Shown: positions 45,520 through 55,199 of the stretch, piece by piece | How positions within the stretch are numbered: position 1 is the stretch's first letter | Layout of the letters: every line of letters starts with the position of its first letter | Assembly: GCF_038443385.1 (NCBI RefSeq) | Contig: NZ_CP151726.1 | Coordinates: 8,184,001-8,248,000, forward strand | From: Stieleria varia | GTDB taxonomy: Bacteria > Planctomycetota > Planctomycetia > Pirellulales > Pirellulaceae | Length of the DNA: 64,000 bases | Direction of reading: 5' to 3' | Program-made: the position numbers and the translations under genes | Notes under the pieces: generated by a model | Told to the model about the DNA's origin: nothing | The model's database searches: none | The model's input: the letters and a program-made list of their open reading frames with translations, nothing else

Positions 45520-46602
45520 TCAGGTATCCACCATGTCGCCGCGAAGCTGATCACGGTCGTACTCGATCAACGCCTCGGTGACCGGCGTGACGGCGCCCGC
45601 CATCACCTGATCGAGCTTGTAGAGAGTGAAATTGATGCGGTGATCGGTCAGTCGATTCTGAGGAAAGTTGTAGGTGCGGATCCGTTGGCTTCGGTCACCT
45701 GAACCGATCAAACCTTTGCGTTGCTCGGCCTGCTTGGCTTGCTCCTCTTCGCGTTTCTTTTCATAGACCCGCGCCTTGAGCACCCGCAGAGCTTTTGCCA
45801 AGTTCTTGTGCTGACTTTTTTCATCCTGACACTGCACCACGATGCCGGTCTCATGGTGCGTCAAGCGAATCGCCGACTCGGTTTTGTTGACGTGCTGGCC
45901 GCCAGGTCCCGAAGCGCAGAACTTGTCGACACGGTAGTCATCTGCTTTCACATCGACCTCCACGTCCTCAGGCTCAGGCATCACGGCAACGGTTGCCGCC
46001 GAGGTGTGCACACGTCCTTGTGTCTCCGTTTCGGGAACGCGTTGAACTCGATGCCCGCCGGACTCATACGCCAGATCGCGGTAGACACTCTCGCCCTCGA
46101 GCGTCAACGTGATTTCCTTGAATCCGCCCATGTCGGACACGCTGCTGTCCATGACCTCCACCTTCCAGCCCTTGATCTCAGCGTACCGACGGTACATCTC
46201 GAACAGGTCACGGGCAAACAAAGCGGCTTCCTCGCCTCCGGTCCCCGCGCGGATCTCCATCACACAGCGGGTGCGATGACTGTCTTCGCCACCCACGGTC
46301 ATCGACAGCAAATCGTCCCACAACACTTCGCGTTTGGAACGCAGCTCGGCCATTTCGGTTTCGGCCATTTCGCGTTCATCATAATCCTCCGCTGCCTCGG
46401 CCATTTCCTGGCAACCGCGAATCTCCTTGCTCAACCGCTTGAACTCACGGTACTTGCTCGCCACCTTGGCGAGCCCGCCGTGCTCGCGCGCAGCAGCACC
46501 CATCTTCGCGCCATCGGCCAACACCTCGGGGTCGGACATTTGGCGTTCCAACTCTTGGAATCGGGCAAGTTTTTCTTCCAGCAAATCGCGGACGATGCTC
46601 AT
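45520..46602 (-). CDS. prfA: Peptide chain release factor 1
   Basis: 360 residues. It recognises UAA and UAG and triggers peptide release. The GGQ motif is at 234-236 ([19 protein letters not shown]). The codon-reading PxT tripeptide appears as PET (190-192, in [16 protein letters not shown]), where Escherichia coli has PAT. The context is that of RF1, not RF2, and the second position is known to vary. It sits between rpmE and prmC. Confidence 0.97.
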   Translation of the reverse strand: MSIVRDLLEEKLARFQELERQMSDPEVLADGAKMGAAAREHGGLAKVASKYREFKRLSKEIRGCQEMAEAAEDYDEREMAETEMAELRSKREVLWDDLLSMTVGGEDSHRTRCVMEIRAGTGGEEAALFARDLFEMYRRYAEIKGWKVEVMDSSVSDMGGFKEITLTLEGESVYRDLAYESGGHRVQRVPETETQGRVHTSAATVAVMPEPEDVEVDVKADDYRVDKFCASGPGGQHVNKTESAIRLTHHETGIVVQCQDEKSQHKNLAKALRVLKARVYEKKREEEQAKQAEQRKGLIGSGDRSQRIRTYNFPQNRLTDHRINFTLYKLDQVMAGAVTPVTEALIEYDRDQLRGDMVDT

Positions 46603-46637
46603 GGCTCACGCGTTAGGCAAAGGGGAGGAGGGTGTAC

Positions 46638-46680
46638 GAAAAAAGCCGCATCGTTCCATTGAAATGCGGACGACGCGGCT
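46638..46680 (-). terminator. Rho-independent terminator after rpmE
   Basis: On the minus strand AGCCGCGTCG ... CGATGCGGCT (one G-T pair) is followed by TTTTTTC. It lies between rpmE and prfA, so prfA-prmC may be partly uncoupled from rpmE. Confidence 0.75.
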
Positions 46681-46708
46681 GTATCGCGAGGGAGCAACGC
46701 TGAGCGAG

Positions 46709-46945
46709 CTACTTTTTCTTGCCCTTCTTTTGCAGGCTGCCGTAGGTACCAGCGGCAAACTTCTTTTGGAACTTGTCGATCCGACCGGCCGTGTCAACAA
46801 ACTTCAATTTGCCGGTGTAAAAAGGATGACAAGCGTTGCAAATGTCGACCTTCAACTCGGGCCGAACGCTGCGTGTCTGAAACGTATTGCCGCAACCGCA
46901 ACTGACGGTTGTTTCCTGATAATTGGGGTGGATGCCTTCTTTCAT
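46709..46945 (-). CDS. rpmE: 50S ribosomal protein L31, zinc-binding form
   Basis: 78 residues. Zinc ligands are intact: Cys16 and Cys18 (SCGCGN) and Cys36 and Cys39 ([10 protein letters not shown]), so this is the C+ type. It has a basic C-terminal tail (LQKKGKKK). It heads the rpmE-prfA-prmC cluster typical of many bacteria. No Zur box was recognised upstream. Confidence 0.96.
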   Translation of the reverse strand: MKEGIHPNYQETTVSCGCGNTFQTRSVRPELKVDICNACHPFYTGKLKFVDTAGRIDKFQKKFAAGTYGSLQKKGKKK

Positions 46946-47149
46946 GGCGTCTTTCTCATTGGTTCGGGGGGGTGGAACTGGCTTGGTACAGCGCCGCGAA
47001 GCTTCGAAGTGTATTCGACCGGAGGCTGACTGGACAAGTGCTAACGTGCCGGATTCGGGTTTCTATCGGGTTTCGCTAGCGATCCGTTGAAGGAATCTGC
47101 GTCGGAGCCTGCCGGCTGAGGACGAAAACAGCGACCCGGGGCCTAGCCT
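46946..47149. other. Upstream region of rpmE
   Basis: About 200 bp holding the presumed rpmE promoter. No repeat or operator recognised. It joins directly to the repeat composite at 47144-47437. Confidence 0.4.
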
Positions 47150-47374
47150 GGACGTTTCAAAATTTGGGGTTGTGGCACTGTGGGTCTGAGGAAGTTTATG
47201 TCCCTACTGCCGGCGAAGCTGGTGGACTCCAGTGAGCCTCAGGCGCTAGCCGTGGGCCTGAGGCGGATTGTGGTGCCGGCCCACGGCTAGCGCCCGAGGC
47301 TCACTTTGATTGCGACAGGTGGAACAAAAACATTGACAAAAATAGCAGTGTCAACACTAATCTTTGAGCAGTCC
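47150..47374. repeat. MITE-like palindromic element, copy C
   Basis: 225 bp, more diverged than the copies at 2099 and 54358. Left end GGACGTTTCAAAATTTGGGG and right end ATCTTTGAGCAGTCC; the internal palindrome GAGCCTCAGGCGCTAGCCG ... CGGCTAGCGCCCGAGGCTC is well kept. It is flanked by CTAGCCT on the left and runs into half of a CTAG-family element on the right (47375-47437). Confidence 0.8.
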
Positions 47375-47437
47375 GGTTCTCACGCCTGTCATCGGGAACC
47401 GGACGCTATCGCGCGCCGGCTGATGAATATCCGGGCA
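47375..47437. repeat. Half of a CTAG-family element, reversed
   Basis: GGTTCTCACGCCTGTCATCG ... GGAACCGGACGCTATCGCGC ... GGCTGATGAATATCCGGGC is the reverse complement of the left half of the element at 54265. It joins directly to the 225-bp element, the same composite order as at 54265-54611. Confidence 0.75.
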
Positions 47438-47515
47438 AGCACCCCGCCAGCGGCAGGCGTCAGCGTTTGCGGCCGTCAAATGCCGTCGAATGGGTGCCCG
47501 GAATCCATCGGGACC

Positions 47516-47546
47516 GAAAAAAAGCCGGCTTGGGAAAGCCGGCTTC
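47516..47546 (-). terminator. Rho-independent terminator
   Basis: On the minus strand GAAGCCGGCTT TCCC AAGCCGGCTTTTTTTC: a strong GC stem followed by seven T. It follows the small gene ending at 47575 and probably ends the kinase operon transcript. Confidence 0.9.
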
Positions 47547-47574
47547 GAGTTGACAGTTGAGCGAGACGCTCAGA

Positions 47575-47826
47575 TCAGGCACAGGCAGGCTGCACACAGG
47601 GAGTGAGCCGCAATTGACCCTTGAACTGGCCGGGAACCGACGGCGGATCGCCGGCGACACCGCCGGACTCGGATTGCACACTTTGGAGATCCCACTTCTC
47701 TCCATCATATCGCCACGTCGCGACTCCCTCAGGAACCGAACGACTGCCGCTGCTGCCCCCCAAGAACACACTCTGCTGAACGTCCCACATAACTTTTCTC
47801 GCTGCTTGCGAAATACGGAATTCCAT
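47575..47826 (-). CDS. Small unknown protein downstream of kinase
   Basis: 83 residues from ATG 47826; the frame is open to ATG 47889, only 3 bp from the kinase stop, so either start is possible. Soluble, with ATWRYDGEKWDLQSVQSESG and a C-terminal pair of cysteines (CVQPACA). No family recognised. The frame is supported by its position between the kinase and a strong terminator and by protein-like composition. Confidence 0.6.
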   Translation of the reverse strand: MEFRISQAARKVMWDVQQSVFLGGSSGSRSVPEGVATWRYDGEKWDLQSVQSESGGVAGDPPSVPGQFKGQLRLTPCVQPACA

Positions 47827-47892
47827 TGAGCGGACGCCCCGCTCGTTTGCCAGCGTAACGCCCCACCCGACGGTGGTCAAGAAAATCATTCG

Positions 47893-50800
47893 CTATTGTT
47901 TTGCTGCCGATCGCGCCACGCGAAAACCCAGAGAAAAAAACCGAGTTTCTGGATTGAATCCACCCGTCGAGATGGAATCCAGCACGTCTTGCAGATAGGC
48001 ATTGCATCGAGGTCCACGCACGGCCCGCAGCTTCTGGCCGCTGCCTTGCAAATCAGTACACCACTCGGTGACATTGCCGAGCATGCCGTGCATCCCTGTG
48101 GGCAGCGGCTTCTTTACTTTGACCGGCATCACCGACGGCGCAGACTGAAACAGTGTCCATCCGTACTCCTGCACGATTGATGCGTCGTACCCGAACGGCA
48201 ATCTCGTGACCGCATCGCCACGACACGCGGCTTCCCATTCAGTGGACAGTGGCAGACGATATCCCAACTTCTCTACGTAATCGGGCTTCAAGCTCCAGCC
48301 GTGCTCGTCACCGTCGACAGCAACGTAACATTGCTCTTCGTCTCCCAAGCCTTCTTCCAACGTCAACCACTGACAATACTCCACGGCATCAGACCAAGTG
48401 ACCTGGATCATGGGACAGCGGAGGTCCGGCGCCTGAGACTCCTTGTAGGAATGTCCGGAGCGAAAATCCAAGAACTGTTCCACCGTGACTTCCGTCGAGG
48501 ATAACTGAAACGCAGAGGATCGTGACTCGAATCGAACCATCGTTTGACCTCGCGAATTGATCGACCACGCCCGAGCGCGGCCTGCTTCCAAATCGGCTAC
48601 ATCCTTTTCCCGCAGCTTGTTGATCGCGGTGTCCACCCAGTCACGGTCGTCGAATTGCTGCAAGAGCCACTCGGCGGCGGAATGGACGTCAGGATCGGCG
48701 GAATCTGAAAACACCTGGCGAGCAATCAAACGACCCTGGCTCACCTGCTGATCCTTCACTCGCTCCCGCCCAAGACTGCCCAACGCCAACATCAATCCGC
48801 TCTCGACGCCTCGCGGATCGCTGCTCAACTGCGTGGAGGAGAGACGCTCGATGAGCAATCGAGGATCCACCTCCATGACTTTGATGCGATGGATCAAACC
48901 GCTACGTGTATTGGGGATCGGATCGTGACGCAGCAACGGCCACACACTGTCGGTCACGCCACGTCGCAACAAGTACGCGGCCGCATTGACCTGTCGATTG
49001 GAGACATGCTGCTGTTCCTGCTCGCCCACCTGCGCCGTCGGGCTGTTTCGCAATGCGGAATCCAAAACGGAACGCATTTGACTCAAATCGCTGGTATCGA
49101 GCACTTCGACAAACGCGTCGACTTGCTCCACATCAGAATCCAAGAAAATGTCGGCTAATTGAGCGGGTTCCTCCGACCACAGATCAACCAACAGGCTAGC
49201 GACCTTTTGACGCTGAGTCGAATCACCCGGCTGCATGAACACCCGCCTCAACTCAGGCGTGATATAGGGAGCAACCTTGGAAATGGACTCAACGATGATC
49301 AAGTAGTCCTTGGGATTGCGGATCGTTTGCCGTATCACCTCTTCGGTCACAAACTCACGATGCTCTATCCAACGCTGGGGTGGCCCATCGGCATCGCTTG
49401 AATCAGTTTTCGAATCTGTGTCTGAACCAACGCTCGCTGTCCCGACCTGGGGCGGGTCGAACGACATGAGCATCAAGGCGGATCGAAAACGCTCCTCCGA
49501 CGCTCGTGACGTGTCGTTCAAGACGGACCAGTACTGCTGGACGACATTGGGCAGTCCACGATGCCCGGAAAGTTCGTCGCGGATCAGGGGCAACTCTTTC
49601 AACTCGGCTTTCAGCGACTGTGTGGCCACTTCCTTGAACAAACCGTTGTCGCTCGGATTGACCCTCAGTAGTCCCAAACGTCCGTGCAACCCGCCGGCTT
49701 CATCGATCGGCAAACGGTCTCGCAATTGAGTCAGCGGCGTTTTGCTCCAGCCCCGCAAGGACTGGAGTTTGTCGATCACACCGGAGACTTGACTGGCCTC
49801 CGCAACGCTGAGCTGTTCGGTGATCAATTGCGCACGGCTTCGCCCCCAAAGCTCGTAGCCGCCCCAACCCACGGCGACGATGGCGAACAACGCGACGACC
49901 ATCCGACGCGAATGCTGTTTCGTAGCCGCAAACATCATCCGGCGTTCTGGATCGCTCCAACGTGACGATTGAGTCAGCGTTTGGAACATCGCCCATTCGC
50001 CCCAGGACGGCAAATGCTTTTTGTCCGGCCTCGATTTCCAGACATCCGCACGATCGGCCAACCGCATCGCTGCTCGTCCGCTGAATGTGAGCTGCTGACG
50101 ATATTGCAACCATTGGCGAACCGCGGGCACCAGATAGTCATGCGTCAATTGGTAGTACCGTTGCCCGGACGCCTTGTCCAAGGGAGCATCCGAATCGGGA
50201 TCCGTGGGTGTGATCAACCTCAGATCGGTATCCAAAATCGTCAGCAACTTGGCCAACCGCTTTGGCTCCGATTGATAGCCCGATATCTCTCGCAATTCGG
50301 ACTCTGAACGCATCGCACCCTTGATGTCCGTTCCCGCCTCGGGCAACAGGGACTTCAAGATCGCTTGCGCGGCCAACTCGTGAGAACGATTCTCGGCTGG
50401 GGCGCTGGCACCGAGCGATTCTTCCAAGAAACGAATCCCAACGCCTTCGATACCACCGAGTTCTTGCAACGACCGCACGGTCCACTCGCGGCTTTTCATG
50501 ATTTCCGCAAACGTCACCAACTGCACCGGAATGATTTTGCCCTCGTCGGCCAACCCCTCGATCGCTTGATCCAGGAACTGGTTTTGAGAAAGACTCAAAT
50601 CGGACAGGTTGTCAGGCAATCGGGAATACCCACGACCGTATTCGGCCAGTACCTTTCGCGCGTGCCGTTTGTCGAACAAATCGACCATGGCCAAGTTGTG
50701 GCTGCGAACCAAATCGACTTCCAGTTGATCGACAAAGCGACTGACGCCGATCCAAAAGTCATCACGCACCAACAACAGACACTGCAAATGCTGACCGTCG

Positions 50801-52485
50801 CATTGACGCAATGCAAGAATCAGGTCAGAGCGTAGGTCGTTGCCGTGAGCGTGCAGCCATTGCTCGAATTGATCAATGACGATCAGCACTTTGCGGCCGA
50901 CTTGACCATCCAAGCTGCGACGAACCCACGCGAGACTCTCGACCAAATCCAAATCTTTCGGCATCCCAAACACACGCTTGCGCAGCCCGCTGAGCAATTG
51001 CAACTCGGTGCGATTGCCGGTCGCCTCCAGCGAGATGACGGTGACATTGGGATCCAGTGTCGGCAACAGGCCCGCGTTGACGAACGACGACTTCCCCGAA
51101 CCGGAGGAACCGTAGATCACTCCGACACGAAAAGCGGTCAAAGGGTCGTCGGACTCGATCCGTCGACGCCAAAATCGCAAACTATCCGGCAAACCATCGC
51201 GATCGCGGGTCCCAGGCAACAACTCGCGAAAGTAGGTGGCATCCTCGTGGTCAAACGACCGCAACCCACGAGGGACGATCCCGACCAACTGATCATGCGA
51301 CTCGATTTGCGGTCGCGTTCCGGTCGGCACCGAAGTGACGCTGATTGCATCTTCGTCGCCCTGCCTGATGAAATGCTCCAGGTCTTCGACCAAGTCATCA
51401 GCGATCAAATATCGATCCGCGGCGCGTTTGGAAAGCAGCCTCAGACAGATCCGTTCCAATTCCTTGGGTATCTTTGGATTGTGCCCACGCAATGGCCGCG
51501 GCTCTTGATTGCAAATCAACAACACGACCTCTTGCCAACTATCAGCCATAAACGGCAACTGCCCCGTCAACATCTCGTACATCATGACGCCGACAGAAAA
51601 CAGGTCCGACCGCCCGTCGACCAAGTGACCTTCGCCCCGTGCTTGCTCTGGACTCATGTAGATGACCGTGCCGATCCGACCGCGATCCTTGCCGTAGCTG
51701 TTGTCCCGCAGCGCCAAACCGAAATCGGTGATGAAGCAGTTGCCGGCCTGATCCAACAGCAAGTTGGCGGGTTTGACGTCGCGGTGAACCACGCCCGCCA
51801 AATGGATGAATTGCAGAATCTCTGCGATCGTCAACAACATCCTCACGGTGTCATCGACCGACAACGGCGAACGTTTGATACGATCGGCAAGCGTTTCCCC
51901 ATCGATGAACTTGGAAACCACATAGCAACGATCTTCGATACGATCGAAGTCATAGATCGGTACGACTCCCGGATGGTCCAAACTCGCCAGCGTCCTCGCT
52001 TCATCCAAGAATCGCTCGATGTCGACCGGACGGGCCACACGATTCTTGTGCGGCACCTTGATCGCAACTCGCCGATGCAATTGCGTATCTACCGCCAGAA
52101 AAACACGCCCAAACCCACCAGCACCCAATTCACGCTCAATGGTGTAGCGTCCCAGCGAAACCGGTTTGTCTGAAACACTGTCAAACACACTGCTACTTTT
52201 CTTGTCGTCCGCACTTTCGCTAAGGGAAAAATCACCGGTCACAGCGAATGACGGATCATCTGTCTCATAAACTGCGGTTTGCCCAATCTCCGAAGGCGAA
52301 GTTTCTGTCGGTCGGTCTGCCAGCGGGACACCACGCCCAGACGAAACCACCGGCAAGTCTTCGGGCAAAAGAGACTCACTCTGAGAATCCAAGCCATCCT
52401 CGTCCAGCGGCTTCTTGTCGTGATCTGCGTCGTGATCTGCTCTGGGCTCATCGTCGCCGATCGGCTGCTCATCAGAAAGGGACAT
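47893..52485 (-). CDS. Ser/Thr kinase/STAND-like NTPase/FGE-like multidomain protein
   Basis: 1530 residues. An acidic N-terminus of about 110 residues precedes a Hanks kinase: LGAGGFGRVF, Lys143 in VAIKV, HRDVKPAN with Asp236, DFGLA and GTVIYMSPEQA. Next is a P-loop NTPase of the novel-STAND type: YGSSGSGKSSF (Lys465) and LIVIDQFEQW (Asp538). A membrane segment lies at about 860-880 (VVALFAIVAVGWGGY). A helical region follows, then from about 1300 a formylglycine-generating-enzyme-like domain (YCQWLTLEEG, YRLPLSTEWEAACRG, GMLGNVTEWCTDL). The end reads RAVRGPRCNAYLQD and lacks the GGSW and paired cysteines of catalytic FGE, so this is probably a binding fold. Signalling role inferred. Confidence 0.93.
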   Translation of the reverse strand: MSLSDEQPIGDDEPRADHDADHDKKPLDEDGLDSQSESLLPEDLPVVSSGRGVPLADRPTETSPSEIGQTAVYETDDPSFAVTGDFSLSESADDKKSSSVFDSVSDKPVSLGRYTIERELGAGGFGRVFLAVDTQLHRRVAIKVPHKNRVARPVDIERFLDEARTLASLDHPGVVPIYDFDRIEDRCYVVSKFIDGETLADRIKRSPLSVDDTVRMLLTIAEILQFIHLAGVVHRDVKPANLLLDQAGNCFITDFGLALRDNSYGKDRGRIGTVIYMSPEQARGEGHLVDGRSDLFSVGVMMYEMLTGQLPFMADSWQEVVLLICNQEPRPLRGHNPKIPKELERICLRLLSKRAADRYLIADDLVEDLEHFIRQGDEDAISVTSVPTGTRPQIESHDQLVGIVPRGLRSFDHEDATYFRELLPGTRDRDGLPDSLRFWRRRIESDDPLTAFRVGVIYGSSGSGKSSFVNAGLLPTLDPNVTVISLEATGNRTELQLLSGLRKRVFGMPKDLDLVESLAWVRRSLDGQVGRKVLIVIDQFEQWLHAHGNDLRSDLILALRQCDGQHLQCLLLVRDDFWIGVSRFVDQLEVDLVRSHNLAMVDLFDKRHARKVLAEYGRGYSRLPDNLSDLSLSQNQFLDQAIEGLADEGKIIPVQLVTFAEIMKSREWTVRSLQELGGIEGVGIRFLEESLGASAPAENRSHELAAQAILKSLLPEAGTDIKGAMRSESELREISGYQSEPKRLAKLLTILDTDLRLITPTDPDSDAPLDKASGQRYYQLTHDYLVPAVRQWLQYRQQLTFSGRAAMRLADRADVWKSRPDKKHLPSWGEWAMFQTLTQSSRWSDPERRMMFAATKQHSRRMVVALFAIVAVGWGGYELWGRSRAQLITEQLSVAEASQVSGVIDKLQSLRGWSKTPLTQLRDRLPIDEAGGLHGRLGLLRVNPSDNGLFKEVATQSLKAELKELPLIRDELSGHRGLPNVVQQYWSVLNDTSRASEERFRSALMLMSFDPPQVGTASVGSDTDSKTDSSDADGPPQRWIEHREFVTEEVIRQTIRNPKDYLIIVESISKVAPYITPELRRVFMQPGDSTQRQKVASLLVDLWSEEPAQLADIFLDSDVEQVDAFVEVLDTSDLSQMRSVLDSALRNSPTAQVGEQEQQHVSNRQVNAAAYLLRRGVTDSVWPLLRHDPIPNTRSGLIHRIKVMEVDPRLLIERLSSTQLSSDPRGVESGLMLALGSLGRERVKDQQVSQGRLIARQVFSDSADPDVHSAAEWLLQQFDDRDWVDTAINKLREKDVADLEAGRARAWSINSRGQTMVRFESRSSAFQLSSTEVTVEQFLDFRSGHSYKESQAPDLRCPMIQVTWSDAVEYCQWLTLEEGLGDEEQCYVAVDGDEHGWSLKPDYVEKLGYRLPLSTEWEAACRGDAVTRLPFGYDASIVQEYGWTLFQSAPSVMPVKVKKPLPTGMHGMLGNVTEWCTDLQGSGQKLRAVRGPRCNAYLQDVLDSISTGGFNPETRFFSLGFRVARSAAKQ

Positions 52486-52567
52486 CTTGCTCTTTCGGTA
52501 TTACCACAACAAAGAAAACTCTGCGAGCGTTCCGCTCTGTTTGCCCCGCTCTGTTTGACACAATCGA

Positions 52568-54097
52568 TTATCGAATCGCCTTGTCGGGCAACTCGGTTCC
52601 GATGCCCTCGTCCATCGGCATTTCGTCTTTCTCAATGCCGACGCTCCTCATCGCCTTGACCAAGCGTCCCTGCATCTCTTGCACCACGCTGGCGTGATTC
52701 GGATCGTTGATCAAATTGGTGCGCTCGCCGGGGTCGTTCTGCAGATCGTACAACTCGGACAGGTGACGATCCGCGGTCCCGTCCCCGTGTGGATAGCGAA
52801 TGTATTTCCAACGATCACCTCTGACCGCACGAACGTTAGGTGTGTAGGGAAACTGTTTTTCATAGTTGTAGTGATACAGCCACTCGGTACGCCAACCGCT
52901 GGTCTGACCGACCGCCAGCGGCCGAATCGATTGACCGTGGATGCCTTTCATCGGCGCGGCACCGGCGGCATCCAAGATGGTCGGTGCGACGTCCGTCGTC
53001 AGCACTTGGCTGGCGATCTTGGACGGTCCCGTCTGTGCCGTCCACGCGGGATAGCGAATGATCATCGGCACGCGAATGCTGGCTTCGTGCGCAGTGCGTT
53101 TGTCGACCATTCCATGCTCGCCCTCCAGCAATCCGTTGTCACCCAAAAAGATGAACATCGTGTTGTCCAACTCGCCGGCTGCTTTCAGATCAGCAACCAA
53201 GCGACCGACGCTGTCATCGACGGACAGGATGGTTCCCCAGTAGGCGCGCACCATACGCTCAAAGTCGAGCACCGCATCGGCCTTGTCGTTGGGAAACTCC
53301 TTGCGCCAATCGAACAACGGCCCGTAAATGCCATGCCAAGTATTCAAACGCTGCGTGATCCACTTCGGCTTGCCCTCCAAATGAAACGCCGAATGCGGAT
53401 AGTTGATCTCCACGTCGTCAAAAACATGCTCGTACTTCTTTTCGGGAAAGTAAAAACTGTGCGGAGCCTTTTGTCCGATCATCATCATGAACGGTTTTCC
53501 CGATGACGCAGCTCGATGCTCCTTCATCCAATCGATCGCCATGTCGGTCACCACCGTGGTGTAGTAACCCTCCACGACGCGACGACCCTGACCGTTGAAA
53601 TTGAACTCCGTGTCAAAATACTTTCCCTGACCTTTGTGGGTGACGAAGTAATCAAAACCAGGACGGGGCTCGTCGTTTTGCTCGCCCATATGCCACTTGC
53701 CGATGTACGCCGTCTTGTATCCGGCGGCCTGCAGACGCAATGGAAAGCTATCCAAATCGGCGGGGTAGTCGGTGAAGTTGTTCGTGACCCCGTGCGCATG
53801 GGCGTACAGTCCACTCAAGATGCTGGCGCGAGAGGGTGAACACAAACTGGTGGTGCAGAACATGTTCTCAAAGTACATGCCCTCGGCAGCCAATTGATCG
53901 ATATGCGGCGTCTTGAGGTGCGGATGCCCGGCACAGGAAAGGGCGTTCCAACGAATGTCGTCACAAAGGACCAAAACCACGTTGGGCTGATCCGCCGCTT
54001 GAGCCACCGCACGAACCGTCGGGACCGTCAACGAGAAAACCAGCAGTAGAAATCCGACGAAGGCTTTGGCGCAGGACCAATCAAAGAACTGAGTCAT
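52568..54097 (-). CDS. Secreted type I sulfatase
   Basis: 509 residues from ATG 54097 (TTG 54106 is possible). Signal peptide [20 protein letters not shown]. The sulfatase signature is [18 protein letters not shown] with Cys86 in the C-x-P-S-R consensus that is converted to formylglycine. Metal ligands Asp46-Asp47 are in LVLCDDIRW, and [12 protein letters not shown] carries the second metal-site pair (Asp-Asn). It hydrolyses sulfate esters, probably on algal polysaccharides or glycans outside the cell; substrate unknown. It needs an FGE elsewhere in the genome, because the neighbouring FGE-like domain lacks the catalytic cysteines. Confidence 0.95.
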   Translation of the reverse strand: MTQFFDWSCAKAFVGFLLLVFSLTVPTVRAVAQAADQPNVVLVLCDDIRWNALSCAGHPHLKTPHIDQLAAEGMYFENMFCTTSLCSPSRASILSGLYAHAHGVTNNFTDYPADLDSFPLRLQAAGYKTAYIGKWHMGEQNDEPRPGFDYFVTHKGQGKYFDTEFNFNGQGRRVVEGYYTTVVTDMAIDWMKEHRAASSGKPFMMMIGQKAPHSFYFPEKKYEHVFDDVEINYPHSAFHLEGKPKWITQRLNTWHGIYGPLFDWRKEFPNDKADAVLDFERMVRAYWGTILSVDDSVGRLVADLKAAGELDNTMFIFLGDNGLLEGEHGMVDKRTAHEASIRVPMIIRYPAWTAQTGPSKIASQVLTTDVAPTILDAAGAAPMKGIHGQSIRPLAVGQTSGWRTEWLYHYNYEKQFPYTPNVRAVRGDRWKYIRYPHGDGTADRHLSELYDLQNDPGERTNLINDPNHASVVQEMQGRLVKAMRSVGIEKDEMPMDEGIGTELPDKAIR

Positions 54098-54264
54098 GAT
54101 GAGCAAGTTTGGGGCAAGCGTGGGCGGGGCAGAGCGGGGTAGGGGGCGACAGGACGTACGCGATCGAATCTGGGATCGGTTCTGAATCCTCCCAAATCAA
54201 CCGCTGCAACCTGCAACTGCTCCACAGTTTAATGCATGACACGCCCCACCGGTAACGCGATTCC

Positions 54265-54611
54265 CTAGCCCGGATTATTCATCAGCCGGCACGCGATAGC
54301 GTCCGGTTCCCGATTACAGGCGTGAGAACGGGACGCTATCGCGTGGCGGCTAATATTGGACTGCTCAAAGTTTGGTGTTGTGTCTTTTTGGGCTTGCGCA
54401 AGTTTATGTCCCTACTGCCGGCGCAGCTGGTGGCCCCCAGTGAGCCTCAGGCGCTAGCCGTGGGCCTGAGGCGGATTGTGGTGCTGGCCCACGGCTAGCG
54501 TCTGAGGCTCACTTTGATTGCGATGCATGGAACAAAAACATGGACTGAAAAAAACAATGTCAACCCTAAACTTTGAGCAGTCCAGTGAGCCAGCGTGAAT
54601 AATCCGGGCTA
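54265..54611. repeat. CTAG-family element carrying a nested 225-bp element
   Basis: Left end CTAGCCCGGATTATTCATCA, right end GTGAATAATCCGGGCTA, inverted with respect to each other. The inner palindrome GATAGCGTCCGGTTC ... GGGACGCTATC is intact. The 225-bp element (54358-54583) occupies the place held by a different inner sequence in the copy at 55301. The last three bases are the TAG stop codon (minus strand) of the HAD gene. The remainder of this 511-bp gap (54098-54264) is unremarkable. Confidence 0.8.
54358..54583. repeat. MITE-like palindromic element, copy B
   Basis: 226 bp. The left 23 bases are identical to copy A; the right end differs at two positions. The internal palindrome is GAGCCTCAGGCGCTAGCCG ... 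CGGCTAGCGTCTGAGGCTC. It is nested inside the CTAG-family element 54265-54611. Confidence 0.88.
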
Positions 54612-55199
54612 CCGCGCCGCCCAAGCCGCCGGTCGGACGTCGAGCCACTTCATCCCCGCCGCCTCTGCCGCTTGAAATCCCAGCGGCGAGTCCTCGAACA
54701 CAAGACACCGCTGTGCCGCCACGCCCAATCGACGGGCGGCTTCCAAAAACACATCCGGCTCCGGCTTGTGCCGCTGAGTGTCCTCCGCCGCGACAATCGT
54801 TTGAAACAAAGCATCCAAGCCCAAGACATTCAACTGCTTGACCACCACCTCGCGACCACTGCCGCTGGCCACCGCCATCGGCAAACGACCATGGTGGAAT
54901 CTCGCGATTTCGCATATGTGCTCACAGGGCTGAACTCGGTCGATCATCCCGACAAACGCCGCCTCCTTTTCCAACGCAACTGACACCGCGTCGACACGAA
55001 CGGATTGCTCCCGCCCCAAGGTTTCGACGATCATTCCGCTGGGCATCCCGCCCATCTGATAGAAACGCTCCTCGGTGAACGTGATCCCATGCTTGGCCAA
55101 GGTTTCTCGCCAAGCGACAAAATGCAGCGGCATCGAATCGCTCAATGTCCCATCACAGTCAAAGATCAATGCGTCAAATTCGTTGGTGTAATCCATCAT
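54609..55199 (-). CDS. HAD-family phosphatase (beta-phosphoglucomutase-like)
   Basis: 196 residues from ATG 55199 or 55196; the long open frame to 55472 runs through a repeat and is not credible. HAD motif I is FDCDGTLSD (nucleophile Asp14, acid/base Asp16), motif II is VASGSGRE, and motifs III/IV are KPEPDVFLEAARRLG and LVFEDSPLGFQAA. The helical cap (LHFVAWRETLAKHGI) places it near beta-phosphoglucomutase and fructose-1-phosphatase-like enzymes. Its TAG stop lies within the end of the adjacent repeat, and the last residues (DVRPAAWAAR) border it. Confidence 0.9.
   Translation of the reverse strand: MMDYTNEFDALIFDCDGTLSDSMPLHFVAWRETLAKHGITFTEERFYQMGGMPSGMIVETLGREQSVRVDAVSVALEKEAAFVGMIDRVQPCEHICEIARFHHGRLPMAVASGSGREVVVKQLNVLGLDALFQTIVAAEDTQRHKPEPDVFLEAARRLGVAAQRCLVFEDSPLGFQAAEAAGMKWLDVRPAAWAAR

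Noticed and set aside
45996..46040. Altered stop-codon specificity of RF1 because PxT reads PET
   Set aside because: The middle residue varies in natural RF1 proteins; the Pro and Thr are kept, so no change of specificity is implied.
47893..48600. Catalytic formylglycine-generating enzyme for the neighbouring sulfatase
   Set aside because: The fold motifs are there but the terminal GGSW and paired active-site cysteines are missing.
50845..52173. 442-residue plus-strand frame
   Set aside because: Antisense to the kinase and NTPase domains of the 1530-residue protein.
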